A DNA stretch of 64,000 bases from Paenibacillus_E sp040812395. GTDB lineage: Bacteria; Bacillota; Bacilli; Paenibacillales; NBRC-103111. This document shows positions 36,090 to 44,917 of the stretch, piece after piece; position 1 is the stretch's first letter, and each line of letters begins with the position of its first letter. The position numbers and the translations under genes were made by a program. The stretch covers positions 496,001 through 560,000 of the forward strand of contig NZ_JBFNXH010000003.1 in the NCBI RefSeq assembly GCF_040812395.1. The letters are read 5' to 3'. The notes beneath the pieces are model-generated. The model saw only the letters and a program-made list of their open reading frames with translations, had not been told where the DNA came from and made no database searches.

Positions 36090-36726
36090 GAGGCTGCGCC
36101 TCAGGTTCTTGTCTGAACCCATGCGTCCAGGCATGCGCTTCTCCACCCCACACCCATTCCTTTTTCTGTACTACTTTGTGCTGCCTTCAATTTCTCTTTT
36201 CTCTAACCTGTCTTCCATCCTGTATCCCTATCTATGAGCACCCCTGTAAGATTCCGGGTACATTTCGCTTCCCAATGCGCGCGAATAACTGCCGCGCGTT
36301 TCTCCGCAAGCTTCGCAAGAAAACGGAGAAGGTGCTGGCGGACCGCCAATTCCCCATGCACGGCGATATTGACGGAACTACGATGCCTTATTCCACGGTA
36401 ACGTCCTTTTTCTCCCCCTGAAGCGGAACTCTGGTGCGTTAAATGAGCGATAACGTGCCTGAAACCCAGCTTTCCCTGCCCATAACGCACGGTAGTTCCC
36501 CGAAACGTCCCTGCAACCAAAAATACCGCCGCATAACGCACCCATGTTCCGCTCACTCATGCAGAAAGACGATCTATCGCAGATCGAAGTGGTTTTCCGA
36601 TGATCGGAACTGCTGTGGCACTTCCGGATCATCCACGTCGACCCTGTCAAATGCTCGCACCATACGATGCGTGCGGAATCTCCTCGCTCTGCGAGCTCGT
36701 CACACACATGCCTGACGACATATGCC
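36090..36726 (+). repeat. Long dispersed noncoding repeat, copy B
   Basis: Second copy, same orientation as A and C. It starts with a shorter hairpin (CTTGAGGC/GCCTCAGG) and lacks the left arm of the ATGGGTATGGG inverted repeat. It has a roughly 40-base insertion at about 36270-36308 that is itself palindromic (GCGCGCG...CGCGCG). The four motif units are at 36371 and 36423 (forward) and 36481 and 36531 (reverse). A 3' hairpin GATGATC...GATCATC at about 36599-36633 differs from copy C by a paired change. Flanking sequence on both sides (35968-36834) has no supported gene. Confidence 0.85.
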
Positions 36727-36777
36727 TTATCTGTTAGAATGGGTATCCCTAACGCTTTGGTTCTGTAAAGGATTTAA

Positions 36778-36816
36778 CCAAAAAAGAAGCCGCATCCTAT
36801 GACGGATGGGCTTCTC
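36778..36816 (-). terminator. Intrinsic terminator after the Gfo/Idh gene
   Basis: AGAAGCCCATCC...GGATGCGGCTTCT stem followed by TTTTTT on the minus strand, about 20 bases past the oxidoreductase stop. Confidence 0.82.
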
Positions 36817-36834
36817 TTACTTATTTTCGGCTAA

Positions 36835-37854
36835 TTATAACGATACGATTTTGCCAGTAGCCTGCGACTCAAATGCAGCAAGAATTACGTTCAACGAACG
36901 CAAGCCTTCTTCGCCAGAGATGCGCGGCGCTTGCCCTGCTTGAATGCTTGCAACGAACTCGTCGATAACGCCGCTCGTCGTTTGCTTCTCGTTCGTCGCA
37001 ATCTCGCCTACTTTATAGCGCTCGACTGAACCGTCGCGCAGCTCGACAATCACTTGATCCTCAGGATGCGTGCCAATTTTCATCACGCCGTTCTCGCACC
37101 AAAGCACTGTGGAGTTGTCTTCACCTTTGTAGTACGTCCAGCTCGCTACGAGAGAACCAATGGCTCCGCTCTTCATGCGCAGTACGCAGGTCGCGTTGTC
37201 GTCTACTTGTGTTCCTTCTTTGTGGATCGTTCCGACGAAAGCAGCCACTTCTGAGACTTCATCGCTCAACAAGTAACGAATCAAATCCGACTTATGCACG
37301 CCAAGGTCGCCCATAGCGCCCATAACTGCTTCTTCTTTGCGGAAGAACCAGCTTTCCTTACCGTCAACGCTCCAACCTTCAGGTCCCGGATGGCCGAAAG
37401 ACGTACGGAACGTCAATACTTTACCAAGTTTGCCGGAGTCCAAAATTTCTTTGGCTTTCACGTGCGGAGGCATCAGCCTTTGATTATGTCCAACCATCAA
37501 GAATACGCCGTTTTTCTTCGCTGCTGCAATCATCGCTTCCGCTTCTTCAGCAGTGGATGCCATCGGTTTCTCAACTAACACATGTGCGCCAGCATTAGCT
37601 GCTGCGATGGTAACCTCCGCGTGCAGATAGTTCGGTGTACATACGCTGACTGCATCCACTTTTTCTTGCTTTAACATTTCCGTGTAGCTGCTGTAAACTT
37701 TACCGCCGTGGATTTGAGCGTAGTGCTCCGCTCTTTCGATCACTGGATCTACGAAAGCAACTAACTCAACATTTGGATTCCAGCCATACTCCGGGATATG
37801 TCTGTGTTTGGAAATTGAGCCGCATCCTACAACGGCAACTTTAATTTTACTCAT
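36835..37854 (-). CDS. Gfo/Idh/MocA-family sugar oxidoreductase
   Basis: A 339-residue NAD(P)-dependent dehydrogenase acting on a sugar, inositol or related polyol. The N-terminal Rossmann fold carries VAVVGCGSISKHRHIPEY, and the conserved HVLVEKPMASTAEEA supplies the Lys of the EKP motif. The catalytic region includes GAMGDLGVHKSDLIRYLL with Asp and His. ATG at 37854 has AAAAGGAG about 9 bases upstream. It is 19 bases downstream of a sugar isomerase gene, forming a two-gene catabolic operon facing away from an AraC regulator. The sugar is not identifiable from sequence. Confidence 0.9.
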   Translation of the reverse strand: MSKIKVAVVGCGSISKHRHIPEYGWNPNVELVAFVDPVIERAEHYAQIHGGKVYSSYTEMLKQEKVDAVSVCTPNYLHAEVTIAAANAGAHVLVEKPMASTAEEAEAMIAAAKKNGVFLMVGHNQRLMPPHVKAKEILDSGKLGKVLTFRTSFGHPGPEGWSVDGKESWFFRKEEAVMGAMGDLGVHKSDLIRYLLSDEVSEVAAFVGTIHKEGTQVDDNATCVLRMKSGAIGSLVASWTYYKGEDNSTVLWCENGVMKIGTHPEDQVIVELRDGSVERYKVGEIATNEKQTTSGVIDEFVASIQAGQAPRISGEEGLRSLNVILAAFESQATGKIVSL

Positions 37855-37873
37855 GTGTGATAATCTCCTTTTA

Positions 37874-38650
37874 TTAGTTCTTCACGCTCGTGTAATGTTC
37901 TTTAACCCAATTCAAGCTGTTCTCAATGCTCGTAATCGGTGGCTTCTGGCAGTGGTCTTGTTCCACGATAAGCCATTCCACGTCAGCTTGCTCGGCTGCT
38001 GCAATTACTTTTTCCAGATCTACGTTGCCAAGACCGAGTTCCAACGTAATAATTTTGCCTTCGGCGTCTTTGGCAAAATCTTTGAAGTGAACGAGCGGCA
38101 GACGTTCCGCATACTTGGCAATGTACACGAGCGGATCTTGACCGGCGAATTGAACCCAGCATACATCCATTTCTACGCCAATCGCCTGATCTCCTGCATT
38201 CGCATACATCGCGTCAAATACGAATTGACCGTCGATTTGGACATGGAATTCGAAATCATGATTGTGATATAGGAATTGCAGACCTTGTTTCTTCGCTTCC
38301 GCCGCAAAACCTTCACAATCCGTAATGATTTGCTGCCATTGTTCAGCTGTTTGGCGCTGCTCTTCAACAACGAATGGGCAGATGATGTATTTTGCTCCAA
38401 GCGTGCGGAGATAGTCAATTTCACCCTGAAGGTTATTTCTCAAATTATCCAAACTCACGTGACTTCCGATCGCTTTCAAGCCGATCTCGTCCAAGAGCTG
38501 CTTTAATTGCGCTGCAGGCATATCGTAGTAACCCGCGAATTCGACTCCCTCATATCCTAACTTCGCTACATGGCGAAGCGTGCCCTCCATATCCTGAGCC
38601 ATATTGTCTCTTAGGGTGTACAATTGCAAACCAATTTGAATTCGTGCCAT
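37874..38650 (-). CDS. Sugar phosphate isomerase/epimerase (xylose-isomerase-like TIM barrel)
   Basis: A 258-residue TIM-barrel protein of the AP-endonuclease 2/IolE-type family. Metal-site residues are visible in YHNHDFEF, GVEMDVCWVQFAG and PLVHFKDF, with a further Glu in WLIVEQDHC. It opens IQIGLQLYTLRDNMAQD, a common start in this family. ATG at 38650 has GGAGAG 6 bases upstream. First gene of a two-gene operon with the Gfo/Idh dehydrogenase, divergent from an AraC regulator 126 bases away, so the trio probably handles one sugar or inositol-like compound. Confidence 0.88.
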   Translation of the reverse strand: MARIQIGLQLYTLRDNMAQDMEGTLRHVAKLGYEGVEFAGYYDMPAAQLKQLLDEIGLKAIGSHVSLDNLRNNLQGEIDYLRTLGAKYIICPFVVEEQRQTAEQWQQIITDCEGFAAEAKKQGLQFLYHNHDFEFHVQIDGQFVFDAMYANAGDQAIGVEMDVCWVQFAGQDPLVYIAKYAERLPLVHFKDFAKDAEGKIITLELGLGNVDLEKVIAAAEQADVEWLIVEQDHCQKPPITSIENSLNWVKEHYTSVKN

Positions 38651-38775
38651 TCTGTTCTCTCCGTTTCATGAAAGCAATTTTGAGTTGATGGGTTCATTAT
38701 AACGGATATTGAATTAATAAGACCATTCACGATATAATCAAAACATCTCCTATTTGGCTACGAAAGGTGTAAATT

Positions 38776-39576
38776 ATGCATTCGGAAATCTTGACCTGTG
38801 GTTATTCTTTCCATATGGAAAGGTTTGATGTCAGCGCCAAAAGCGGACTCAATTCTTATCTTTTTCGTTTGCAAACAGAAGGCACATGCGAAGCTTTGGT
38901 TCAAGGTCGCTTGCGTAAAATCGAAGCGGGCGACTTGCTTCTGTACCGGCCCGGCGAGCCTTATGAGCTGCGAATTGAAAGCCAATCGGGCGACCATAAT
39001 GGCAAAATCGCCAGCGGCGACTATTATTTGTTCTGCAAGGGGCCCTGGATCGACGACTGGTGGAACCGCAGCACGAAACCGGCCTGCAGCCATATCGATT
39101 TGGATGCGCGGCTCATTTCCTTATGGCGGCAGCTCATTCTCGAGAAACGGCGCATGGAAGAGGAGAACCGCGAGCTTAGCGGCTACTTGCTGCAAGCGCT
39201 TTGCTTGTACGTGGAGCGCGCGGCAACAGAAACGGTAACTCTGCAGGGACGCCCCTTCACCGGAACGCGAATGAAGCGATTTATTGAGGCTCATGCGACT
39301 GCGACCTTTAAGATCGAGGACGTCGCTGATCATGTTGAGCTAAGCGTATCGAGGGCTGTGCACTTATTCAAGGAATGCTTCGGCAAGACCATGGTGCAAT
39401 ACGCACTCGAAGTGCGCCTGTCAAGCGCCGTGGAACGCATGCACGACAGCTCCATGTCGCTGGAGCAAATCGCCCTAAGCTGCGGCTTCGGGAGCTACCC
39501 TTACTTCCATCGAGTCTTTAAGGTTAAATTCGGCATCTCGCCCAAGCTGTTTCGCCAGCAGGCTTCGCAAAACTAA
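38776..39576 (+). CDS. AraC-family regulator of the adjacent sugar operon
   Basis: A 266-residue regulator with an N-terminal cupin-like sensor (about residues 10-120, including VQGRLRKIEAGDLLLYRPGEPYEL) and a C-terminal double helix-turn-helix (RFIEAHATATFKIEDVADHVELSVSRAVHLFKECFG and SLEQIALSCGFGSYPYFHRVFKVKFGISPKLFR). ATG at 38776 has AAAGGTG upstream. It is divergent from the isomerase/dehydrogenase pair, the usual arrangement for a local activator. A terminator follows. Its inducer is unknown. Confidence 0.87.
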   Translation: MHSEILTCGYSFHMERFDVSAKSGLNSYLFRLQTEGTCEALVQGRLRKIEAGDLLLYRPGEPYELRIESQSGDHNGKIASGDYYLFCKGPWIDDWWNRSTKPACSHIDLDARLISLWRQLILEKRRMEEENRELSGYLLQALCLYVERAATETVTLQGRPFTGTRMKRFIEAHATATFKIEDVADHVELSVSRAVHLFKECFGKTMVQYALEVRLSSAVERMHDSSMSLEQIALSCGFGSYPYFHRVFKVKFGISPKLFRQQASQN

Positions 39577-39616
39577 AAATGTCGCCCTTTCTTCTTTGAA
39601 GGAAGGCGACATTTTT
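39575..39616. terminator. Bidirectional intrinsic terminator
   Basis: AAAAATGTCGCC...GGCGACATTTTT stem between the convergent AraC gene and tautomerase-like gene. Confidence 0.88.
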
Positions 39617-39642
39617 GCTTACAGGCGGATTCCCCGCTTCAG

Positions 39643-40032
39643 TTAAACATCAACTTTGTAATTCAAGAGAAGCTCGTCACCCGGTACGCCTCTAATTCCC
39701 CAATTATGCTTTGGCGTTTCGAATATCGTGATTTCAAGATCATCCGTAGAAATATGAAAGGTCTCGTGAATGTTTTGGAATAAGAGCTTGATCAGTAATT
39801 TCTTCGCTTCCACTGTTCTGCCTTCGAAGATACTGATTTCGATAATCGTGTAGGCTTCCGTACGACCGTTGGCATAAATAAAGTCTTCCTCGTTCATCGG
39901 AAAAAACCGATGAAATCTTTTGTCAGGAGGATATTGAAAAGCTTCCACCACACAGGCATGAATCACCTCTGACAATTGCCCTTTTATCGGATTTAATTTT
40001 TCATTGATGCCATAAATTTTAATTTGCGCCAT
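39643..40032 (-). CDS. Tautomerase-family protein lacking the N-terminal proline
   Basis: A 129-residue protein of the tautomerase superfamily (Tautomerase_2 type): IKIYG strand, long helix, YTIIEISIFEGRTVEAKKLLIKLLF, and the terminal FETPKHNWGIRGVPGDEL typical of this subgroup. The catalytic Pro that follows the initiator Met in classical 4-oxalocrotonate tautomerases is Ala here (MAQIKIYG). ATG at 40032 has AGAAGG upstream, so the longer frame is not needed and would not restore the Pro. Enzymatic function is therefore doubtful. Single gene between a terminator and germination operon 2. Confidence 0.8.
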   Translation of the reverse strand: MAQIKIYGINEKLNPIKGQLSEVIHACVVEAFQYPPDKRFHRFFPMNEEDFIYANGRTEAYTIIEISIFEGRTVEAKKLLIKLLFQNIHETFHISTDDLEITIFETPKHNWGIRGVPGDELLLNYKVDV

Positions 40033-40108
40033 CTGGCAACCTTCTTTCCTCATGGAATTATCCCTACTAAGATATCACACAGTGGTAGATTATGTAAGCA
40101 AGCTGCCA

Positions 40109-40139
40109 TACATAAGTTTATGGAAAATGCTGCATACTC
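40109..40139 (+). promoter_or_regulatory. Possible sigma-G-type promoter of germination operon 2
   Basis: TACATA, 18 bases, CATACTC resembles the forespore sigma-G consensus (TGAATA, 17-18 bases, CATACTA), with two -35 mismatches and one -10 mismatch, 41 bases before the ger gene. Sigma-G drives ger operons in Bacillus. A weak match found by eye. Confidence 0.35.
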
Positions 40140-40179
40140 TTAGGTAAAGCCGTAACTCTTGTCGAAATGAGGTGATCAC

Positions 40180-41688
40180 ATGGCGTTTATTAAGCAGCGC
40201 TGGAAAACACGGAAAAAACCCGATACAAATACCGTTTCTTTAGATGAAATGACAGATCCACTAGCCGAAGACAGCGTCATGATGATTGATCAAATCAAAC
40301 AGATCTTGGTGACTGATGATTTGACGAGCGCCCACTTCGCAAACCCAGGCGCCGGCATGCTCTTCCTGAACACACTTGTGGATTCAGAACGGCTGCAACA
40401 AGATATTGTTCCACGCATTCGGCTCTGGCTAGAGAAACCGCCTGAGGAATGGAGCATTTTCTTTCCGCAGGCTATGATTATCGACTCCCTTGCCGAGACG
40501 ATTAACAGTATTCTGCTTGGGTGCGTCATTCTTTTCCATGACGGATTGCCAGGGAAAGCCATCGCTTCTCCCAAACGAATAGACAAAGGTCGTTCTATCG
40601 AACCGCCGCAATTAGAGAAGGTGCTGCTCGGCCCGCAGGAATCGTTCGTAGAAGATTTCGATACCAATGCCTCCTTACTGCGGAAAAGAATCAAAGACCC
40701 TAATTTAGTGTTCCATTTCTTCTCTATTGGAGAACGTTCCCGCACGAAAGTCTCGGTCGTCTACATTAAAGATATCGCCAAACCGGAGTGGGTCGAAGAA
40801 ATCGAAACGAATCTTAGAAAAATCAATATCGACCGAGTATCCACGCATAAGGAAGTCATGGAGCTTATCATCGGCAAGAACAACTCTGTATTTCCTATCT
40901 ACGAGCTCACAGAACTCCCCATTCGATCAGCCATTAATTTGACAAGAGGACGAATTGGCATCCTTGTGGAAGGTTCGCCATTTGTCGCTTTCCTGCCAAC
41001 TACGCTGTTAACCAGCTTTGTCGGCTCTGAATTCGTTTACCAAGGTACCCTTATTCCAACCTTTGTGCGCTTCATTCGGATGCTGGCTTTTGTGATTGCC
41101 CTATATGCTCCTGCTATTTATTTGGCTCTCGTGTCCGTCAACTCATCCATTATGCCAACATCCTTTTCCATTTCGATCGCCAAAGATCAGGAAGGCATTC
41201 CTTATCTGAGCTTTTTCGAAACCTTCGTCATGATGCTGGTCATGGACATTCTCAATGAAGCAATGGCCTTTGTACCTGGCAATGTCGGATCTGCTTTGAA
41301 TGTCGTAGGAAGCTTAATCATCGGTGACGCTGCCGCCAAAGCTGGCTTAGTCAGCAAATTTATGATTATCATAGCGGCCCTTTCGTCCATTGGCGCATTT
41401 ATCGCCTCCTACCAAGTGTCCTACGCGGTGCGCTTGTGGAAGTACCCCATGATGATATCGGCTGGGCTATTCGGATTTTACGGAATCTCACTAATGACTC
41501 TCGTCATGCTAGGACACCTATGCAGCAAGAAATCGCTGGGCGTTCCTTACATGTCTCCGCTCGCGCCGTTCCTTTACAAGGCCGTGCGAAGCTCACTGTT
41601 CGAGCCCGATATGAGCAATCAGAACGAACGGGATGAAACTTTTCATCCCCAAAATAAAATCAGACAGCGAGGAGACCCGGATCACTAA
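40180..41688 (+). CDS. Spore germinant receptor subunit A, operon 2
   Basis: A-subunit, 502 residues. The hydrophilic N-terminal domain (to about residue 285) includes SVVYIKDIAKPEWVEEIETN and LTRGRIGILVEGSPFVAFLPTTLL. The membrane domain carries PTSFSISIAKDQEGIPYLSFFETFVMMLVMDILNEAMAFVP, the counterpart of the family signature. It differs strongly from operon 1's A subunit, so the two receptors are not recent duplicates. ATG at 40180 has GAGGTG 6 bases upstream. Its TAA stop overlaps the B-subunit ATG by one base (TAATG). Confidence 0.92.
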   Translation: MAFIKQRWKTRKKPDTNTVSLDEMTDPLAEDSVMMIDQIKQILVTDDLTSAHFANPGAGMLFLNTLVDSERLQQDIVPRIRLWLEKPPEEWSIFFPQAMIIDSLAETINSILLGCVILFHDGLPGKAIASPKRIDKGRSIEPPQLEKVLLGPQESFVEDFDTNASLLRKRIKDPNLVFHFFSIGERSRTKVSVVYIKDIAKPEWVEEIETNLRKINIDRVSTHKEVMELIIGKNNSVFPIYELTELPIRSAINLTRGRIGILVEGSPFVAFLPTTLLTSFVGSEFVYQGTLIPTFVRFIRMLAFVIALYAPAIYLALVSVNSSIMPTSFSISIAKDQEGIPYLSFFETFVMMLVMDILNEAMAFVPGNVGSALNVVGSLIIGDAAAKAGLVSKFMIIIAALSSIGAFIASYQVSYAVRLWKYPMMISAGLFGFYGISLMTLVMLGHLCSKKSLGVPYMSPLAPFLYKAVRSSLFEPDMSNQNERDETFHPQNKIRQRGDPDH

Positions 41689-42782
41689 TGAAATATCAAC
41701 GAATTTCTCATTTGCAGTTTTTTTTCATTCAAAGTCTGGCGTCCATCGACATGATCTCGCTCCGCTTTCCGGCACATGCGATTCAGACCATGGATCAGCA
41801 CGCCTGGATGATCGTTGTAATTGCTTTTTTCATCGCCATGTTCAATCTCATCGTTGCACTTCAATTGTTGAAACGTCATCCCAATGAAAATTTAATCGAG
41901 ATTTCAAGAAGATATTTGGGCAGGTGGATAGGAGGCCTTTACGCGCTTTTCGTCAGTGCGGAATCGTTCCTACTGGGGATCTTAATGTTCTGGGAAAACT
42001 GGTCCTTTGTTTCCTACGTGCAGCTCAAAAGCACTCCCGTAAGCATAATCGCGATCTTCTTTATGCTTGTAATTACATATCTGCTGCTGAGTGGCTTAGA
42101 GGGATGGTCAAGACTGGTGCAATTGCTGGGCTTCTTCATGCTGGCTTCTATTCCACTGTTGAATCTGCCTCAACTGAGCAATGCTGATTTCGCCCGTCTG
42201 CTGCCGTTGACAGATCTGGATGTGAGCAAACTTAATAGCACACTGAGCATTCACGGGATGCTTATGTTTAAAGGTGTTTTAGCGGTTTACTTTCTAAGGC
42301 CTCACGTGGAAGATAACGGACGGATATACCGAATCTCCCTCTTTGCCCTCCTTCTCGCCTTTATACAAGTGCTGCCCACATTCATACTGCCAATAGCAGT
42401 CTTCGGCGCCCGCACGGCAGCTCAATTCTCATTTCCATATGCAGAATCCATGGAAACCGTTCCTTTATACTTATTGCCTATTGAGAAAATCAGCTTCATG
42501 GCACCGATGTTTTTTCTCTTCCTGCTGGTTATCATGATGGTGATCTCCTTTTACTGCTGCGCCCAAAGCATACGTACTTGGATGGGAATCAAAAATGAGA
42601 GGCTCATTTATGTGTCCATCACGCTAGTCGCGATTGCAATATTGGTTTGGCCAGTCTCACTACCGCAAATATTGAAAGTTTACCCATACTGGACGTATGG
42701 TTATCTCTTTATTTTCATAATCCCTCCTATCTACATGTGGATAGCCGGCTTTTTTCGAAGAAAGGTTGGTGCAGCACATTGA
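41688..42782 (+). CDS. Germinant receptor permease-like subunit B, operon 2
   Basis: B-subunit, 364 residues, about ten helices. It opens MKYQRISHLQFFFIQSLASI, unlike the MLEKGQIS pair of operon 1, and ends with a basic FFRRKVGAAH. It lacks the AVRGGVE-type block in the same form but shows the corresponding LSGLEGWSRLVQLLGFFMLASIPLL. It starts on the A-subunit stop and its TGA overlaps the C-subunit TTG, so the three genes are translated together. Confidence 0.9.
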   Translation: MKYQRISHLQFFFIQSLASIDMISLRFPAHAIQTMDQHAWMIVVIAFFIAMFNLIVALQLLKRHPNENLIEISRRYLGRWIGGLYALFVSAESFLLGILMFWENWSFVSYVQLKSTPVSIIAIFFMLVITYLLLSGLEGWSRLVQLLGFFMLASIPLLNLPQLSNADFARLLPLTDLDVSKLNSTLSIHGMLMFKGVLAVYFLRPHVEDNGRIYRISLFALLLAFIQVLPTFILPIAVFGARTAAQFSFPYAESMETVPLYLLPIEKISFMAPMFFLFLLVIMMVISFYCCAQSIRTWMGIKNERLIYVSITLVAIAILVWPVSLPQILKVYPYWTYGYLFIFIIPPIYMWIAGFFRRKVGAAH

Positions 42783-43843
42783 TTCGGAAAGGATGGCTCA
42801 TTTGTATCGTCATTTGCACGCTATTATGGTGTTCAGGCTGCATGGATATTGTCGAGCTTCGTGAACAATCTTTTATAGTGGGTCTGGGCATTGATCTAGC
42901 AGAAAACAATCAGATTGAAGTCAGTTTAGCGGAAATTAACATTCAAAATGGCGGAGCCGAACAAGCGTCGCCAGATAAATCCACGCCTTTAATTGTCAAA
43001 TCGGCAACAGGTAAAAATATATCGGAGTGCATTCGCATTCTGCGCACCGAACAATTCAAGAAACTGACATTGAATAAGGTTTCCTATATCGTCTTCAGCG
43101 ATAAGCTCGCCAAAAAAGGACTTATCCCCTATAAAGATTTCCTGGTTCGATCCAATGAGCTCGACCTCTCTACCCAGCTATTCGTATCCGAAGCCCGGGT
43201 CAAGGATCTCTTTGAAGCCGATCGCGGAAAACTCCTGGAATTCACAACAAAGGGATACAAGTACCTGCCCACGTTCATACCATCGTACTTATGGCAACTG
43301 CTTTCCCGAATGGAAACGCCTCTAGAGAGCACCTTCCTTAATCGTGTCCGTTTAGGGGATGATACGCTCGCTATTGAAGGCGAAGCCTTTATGAAAATGG
43401 ATAAACTGAAAGTTAGTTTGAACTATAAGGAGACCAGAGGCGTCAACATTTTGTTGGATAAAAAATGGAAAAATATTCTCCTTTTTATTAACGATGCTGA
43501 GGATACCTCTTTCCTTATTAAGCGTGTGCAACGCAAAGATCACTATGCGCCTAATCACGTCACGCTGACCTACACCATTTCAGGTAACATCGTGGAGAGC
43601 ACCATCGAAAACCCGATGGCAAAAGTGCAGCAGCTTGAAAAAAACGGATCCGATAGCCTGGCGAAAAAGATAACCGACTTGCTGAAGAAAAACACGAATG
43701 AAGGCATCGATATCCTCGGGATCGGCGAAAAATTTCGTCAGCGTGGCTGGGATACGTCCAACTGGCAGCAGCGAATTAAAGACCTCCCCATCGACATTCG
43801 CGTCAACCTGCGAATTCTTGACGGAGAAGCGCTTAAAGACTGA
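42779..43843 (+). CDS. Germinant receptor lipoprotein subunit C, operon 2
   Basis: C-subunit lipoprotein, 354 residues. The start is the TTG at 42779, overlapping the B stop; it gives a signal peptide MIRKGWLICIVICTLLWCSGC with lipobox CSGC and then MDIVELREQSFIVGLGIDL, the family opening. The longer frame starting at 42647 would run through the B gene and is discarded. The rest follows the three-domain Ger(x)C plan, ending NTNEGIDILGIGEKFRQRGWDTSNW. No small D-subunit gene follows. Confidence 0.9.
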   Translation: MIRKGWLICIVICTLLWCSGCMDIVELREQSFIVGLGIDLAENNQIEVSLAEINIQNGGAEQASPDKSTPLIVKSATGKNISECIRILRTEQFKKLTLNKVSYIVFSDKLAKKGLIPYKDFLVRSNELDLSTQLFVSEARVKDLFEADRGKLLEFTTKGYKYLPTFIPSYLWQLLSRMETPLESTFLNRVRLGDDTLAIEGEAFMKMDKLKVSLNYKETRGVNILLDKKWKNILLFINDAEDTSFLIKRVQRKDHYAPNHVTLTYTISGNIVESTIENPMAKVQQLEKNGSDSLAKKITDLLKKNTNEGIDILGIGEKFRQRGWDTSNWQQRIKDLPIDIRVNLRILDGEALKD

Positions 43844-44034
43844 AACATTTCTACTCTTTTACTCGTATAAGAAAAGAGAAGGAAGATCTAGGCAGCAAAT
43901 AGACTAAAAAAGGAGGGAATCTACGAAAATCTATCTTAACTGGATTGTTTCAAAATTGTAAAACTATTTTAATGTTAGATTAATATTTATCATATATGCT
44001 ACTCATATATCCAAATCTTAGGATGGTGAAATCT

Positions 44035-44262
44035 ATGAAAATGTTTATTACGATTCACAACAAAAGCGTACCTGTTTACTCCGATGAGAAAAATAAAAAG
44101 AAATTCAACTTATTGAAGTCTGCGTTGGAAGCAAAAGTAACCAAAGGAAGAAACGCAATCAAGAAATGTTTGGATTCGATCATCTCCATAGAAATCGTCG
44201 GCTGCGAAGCCATTCTGCATTCCCTGAATGAACGTGACTCGCTCGCCTTGTCACTCTACTAA
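44035..44262 (+). CDS. Small hypothetical protein
   Basis: A 75-residue basic protein, not recognised. It opens MKMFITIHNKSVPVYSDEKN and has a Lys-rich middle (KNKKKFNLLKSALEAKVTKGRN) and two Cys. No signal peptide or membrane helix. ATG at 44035 has GGTG 6 bases upstream; earlier ATG codons in frame are less well placed. It has its own AT-rich upstream region and a terminator downstream, so it is a believable independent gene, but no function can be suggested. Confidence 0.55.
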   Translation: MKMFITIHNKSVPVYSDEKNKKKFNLLKSALEAKVTKGRNAIKKCLDSIISIEIVGCEAILHSLNERDSLALSLY

Positions 44263-44275
44263 ACGATGTATAGTT

Positions 44276-44318
44276 AAAAAGAAGGAACGCTGCCCTAAGG
44301 GGTAGCGTTCCTTTTTTC
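44276..44318. terminator. Bidirectional intrinsic terminator
   Basis: AAGGAACGCT...AGCGTTCCTT stem with GCCC/GGGG inner arm, flanked by A and T runs, between the small gene and the convergent DinB gene. Confidence 0.88.
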
Positions 44319-44829
44319 ATAGATATTTATCTTGGATAATGTTCAGATGATGTTGTGCATGCCCGGCAATGATGTATGCGAGAGATCGGGCCGTTACATC
44401 CCTGCCACTCACATTCCCGCTTCGCAGCCACGCTGATTCCGGAATTGTCGCAAGTAATGAGAATGTCGCCTGTCGAACAGCAGCAAAATCTGCAAGCAGC
44501 GTTTGAAGCGAAAATTGCTCGAAGTTCCCATTTTCGATCAGAACATCTTGATCAAATCCTGGGAGAATCGTCGTATCACCGCGTGCAATACGCATCATCC
44601 GGTAGCTCATCACACGCTCCGTATCCGTCATATGTCCCAGAACTTCCTTCAAGCTCCACTTCCCCGGGGCATAGCGTCCCTCGCCTTGATCTTCTGTCAG
44701 CCCTGTAAACAATGCTGTGATTGCAGTGAGCTGGTTCCGAAGAAACGGGCTGTAATCTTCATTTGGAACAACATCAATGTACGTTGAAAAGTATGGCGCA
44801 TATTCATGACTTTCAGGCCGCTTCGGCAT
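44317..44829 (-). CDS. DinB-family metal-binding four-helix protein
   Basis: A 170-residue DinB_2/YfiT-type protein. The family pattern is clear: WSLKEVLGHMTDTERVMSYRMMRIARGD, with the first metal His in GHMTD, and AGHAQHHLNII near the end, with the other two. Members are mostly putative metal-dependent hydrolases or thiol transferases of unknown substrate. The start ATG at 44829 has GGGGAG about 11 bases upstream. Stand-alone gene, convergent with the small gene and followed by a shared terminator. Confidence 0.88.
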   Translation of the reverse strand: MPKRPESHEYAPYFSTYIDVVPNEDYSPFLRNQLTAITALFTGLTEDQGEGRYAPGKWSLKEVLGHMTDTERVMSYRMMRIARGDTTILPGFDQDVLIENGNFEQFSLQTLLADFAAVRQATFSLLATIPESAWLRSGNVSGRDVTARSLAYIIAGHAQHHLNIIQDKYL

Positions 44830-44917
44830 ATCGATTCATTCTCCCCTCTGTCGTTTCATCCATTCTATCATATCCTAACGGAGGGGAATGCGAAAGAATT
44901 TCATATTCAGAGCTAGC

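Noticed and set aside
42647..42778. Upstream start for the operon 2 C subunit
   Set aside because: It would place 44 residues inside the B gene before the signal peptide; the TTG at 42779 gives a proper lipoprotein signal.
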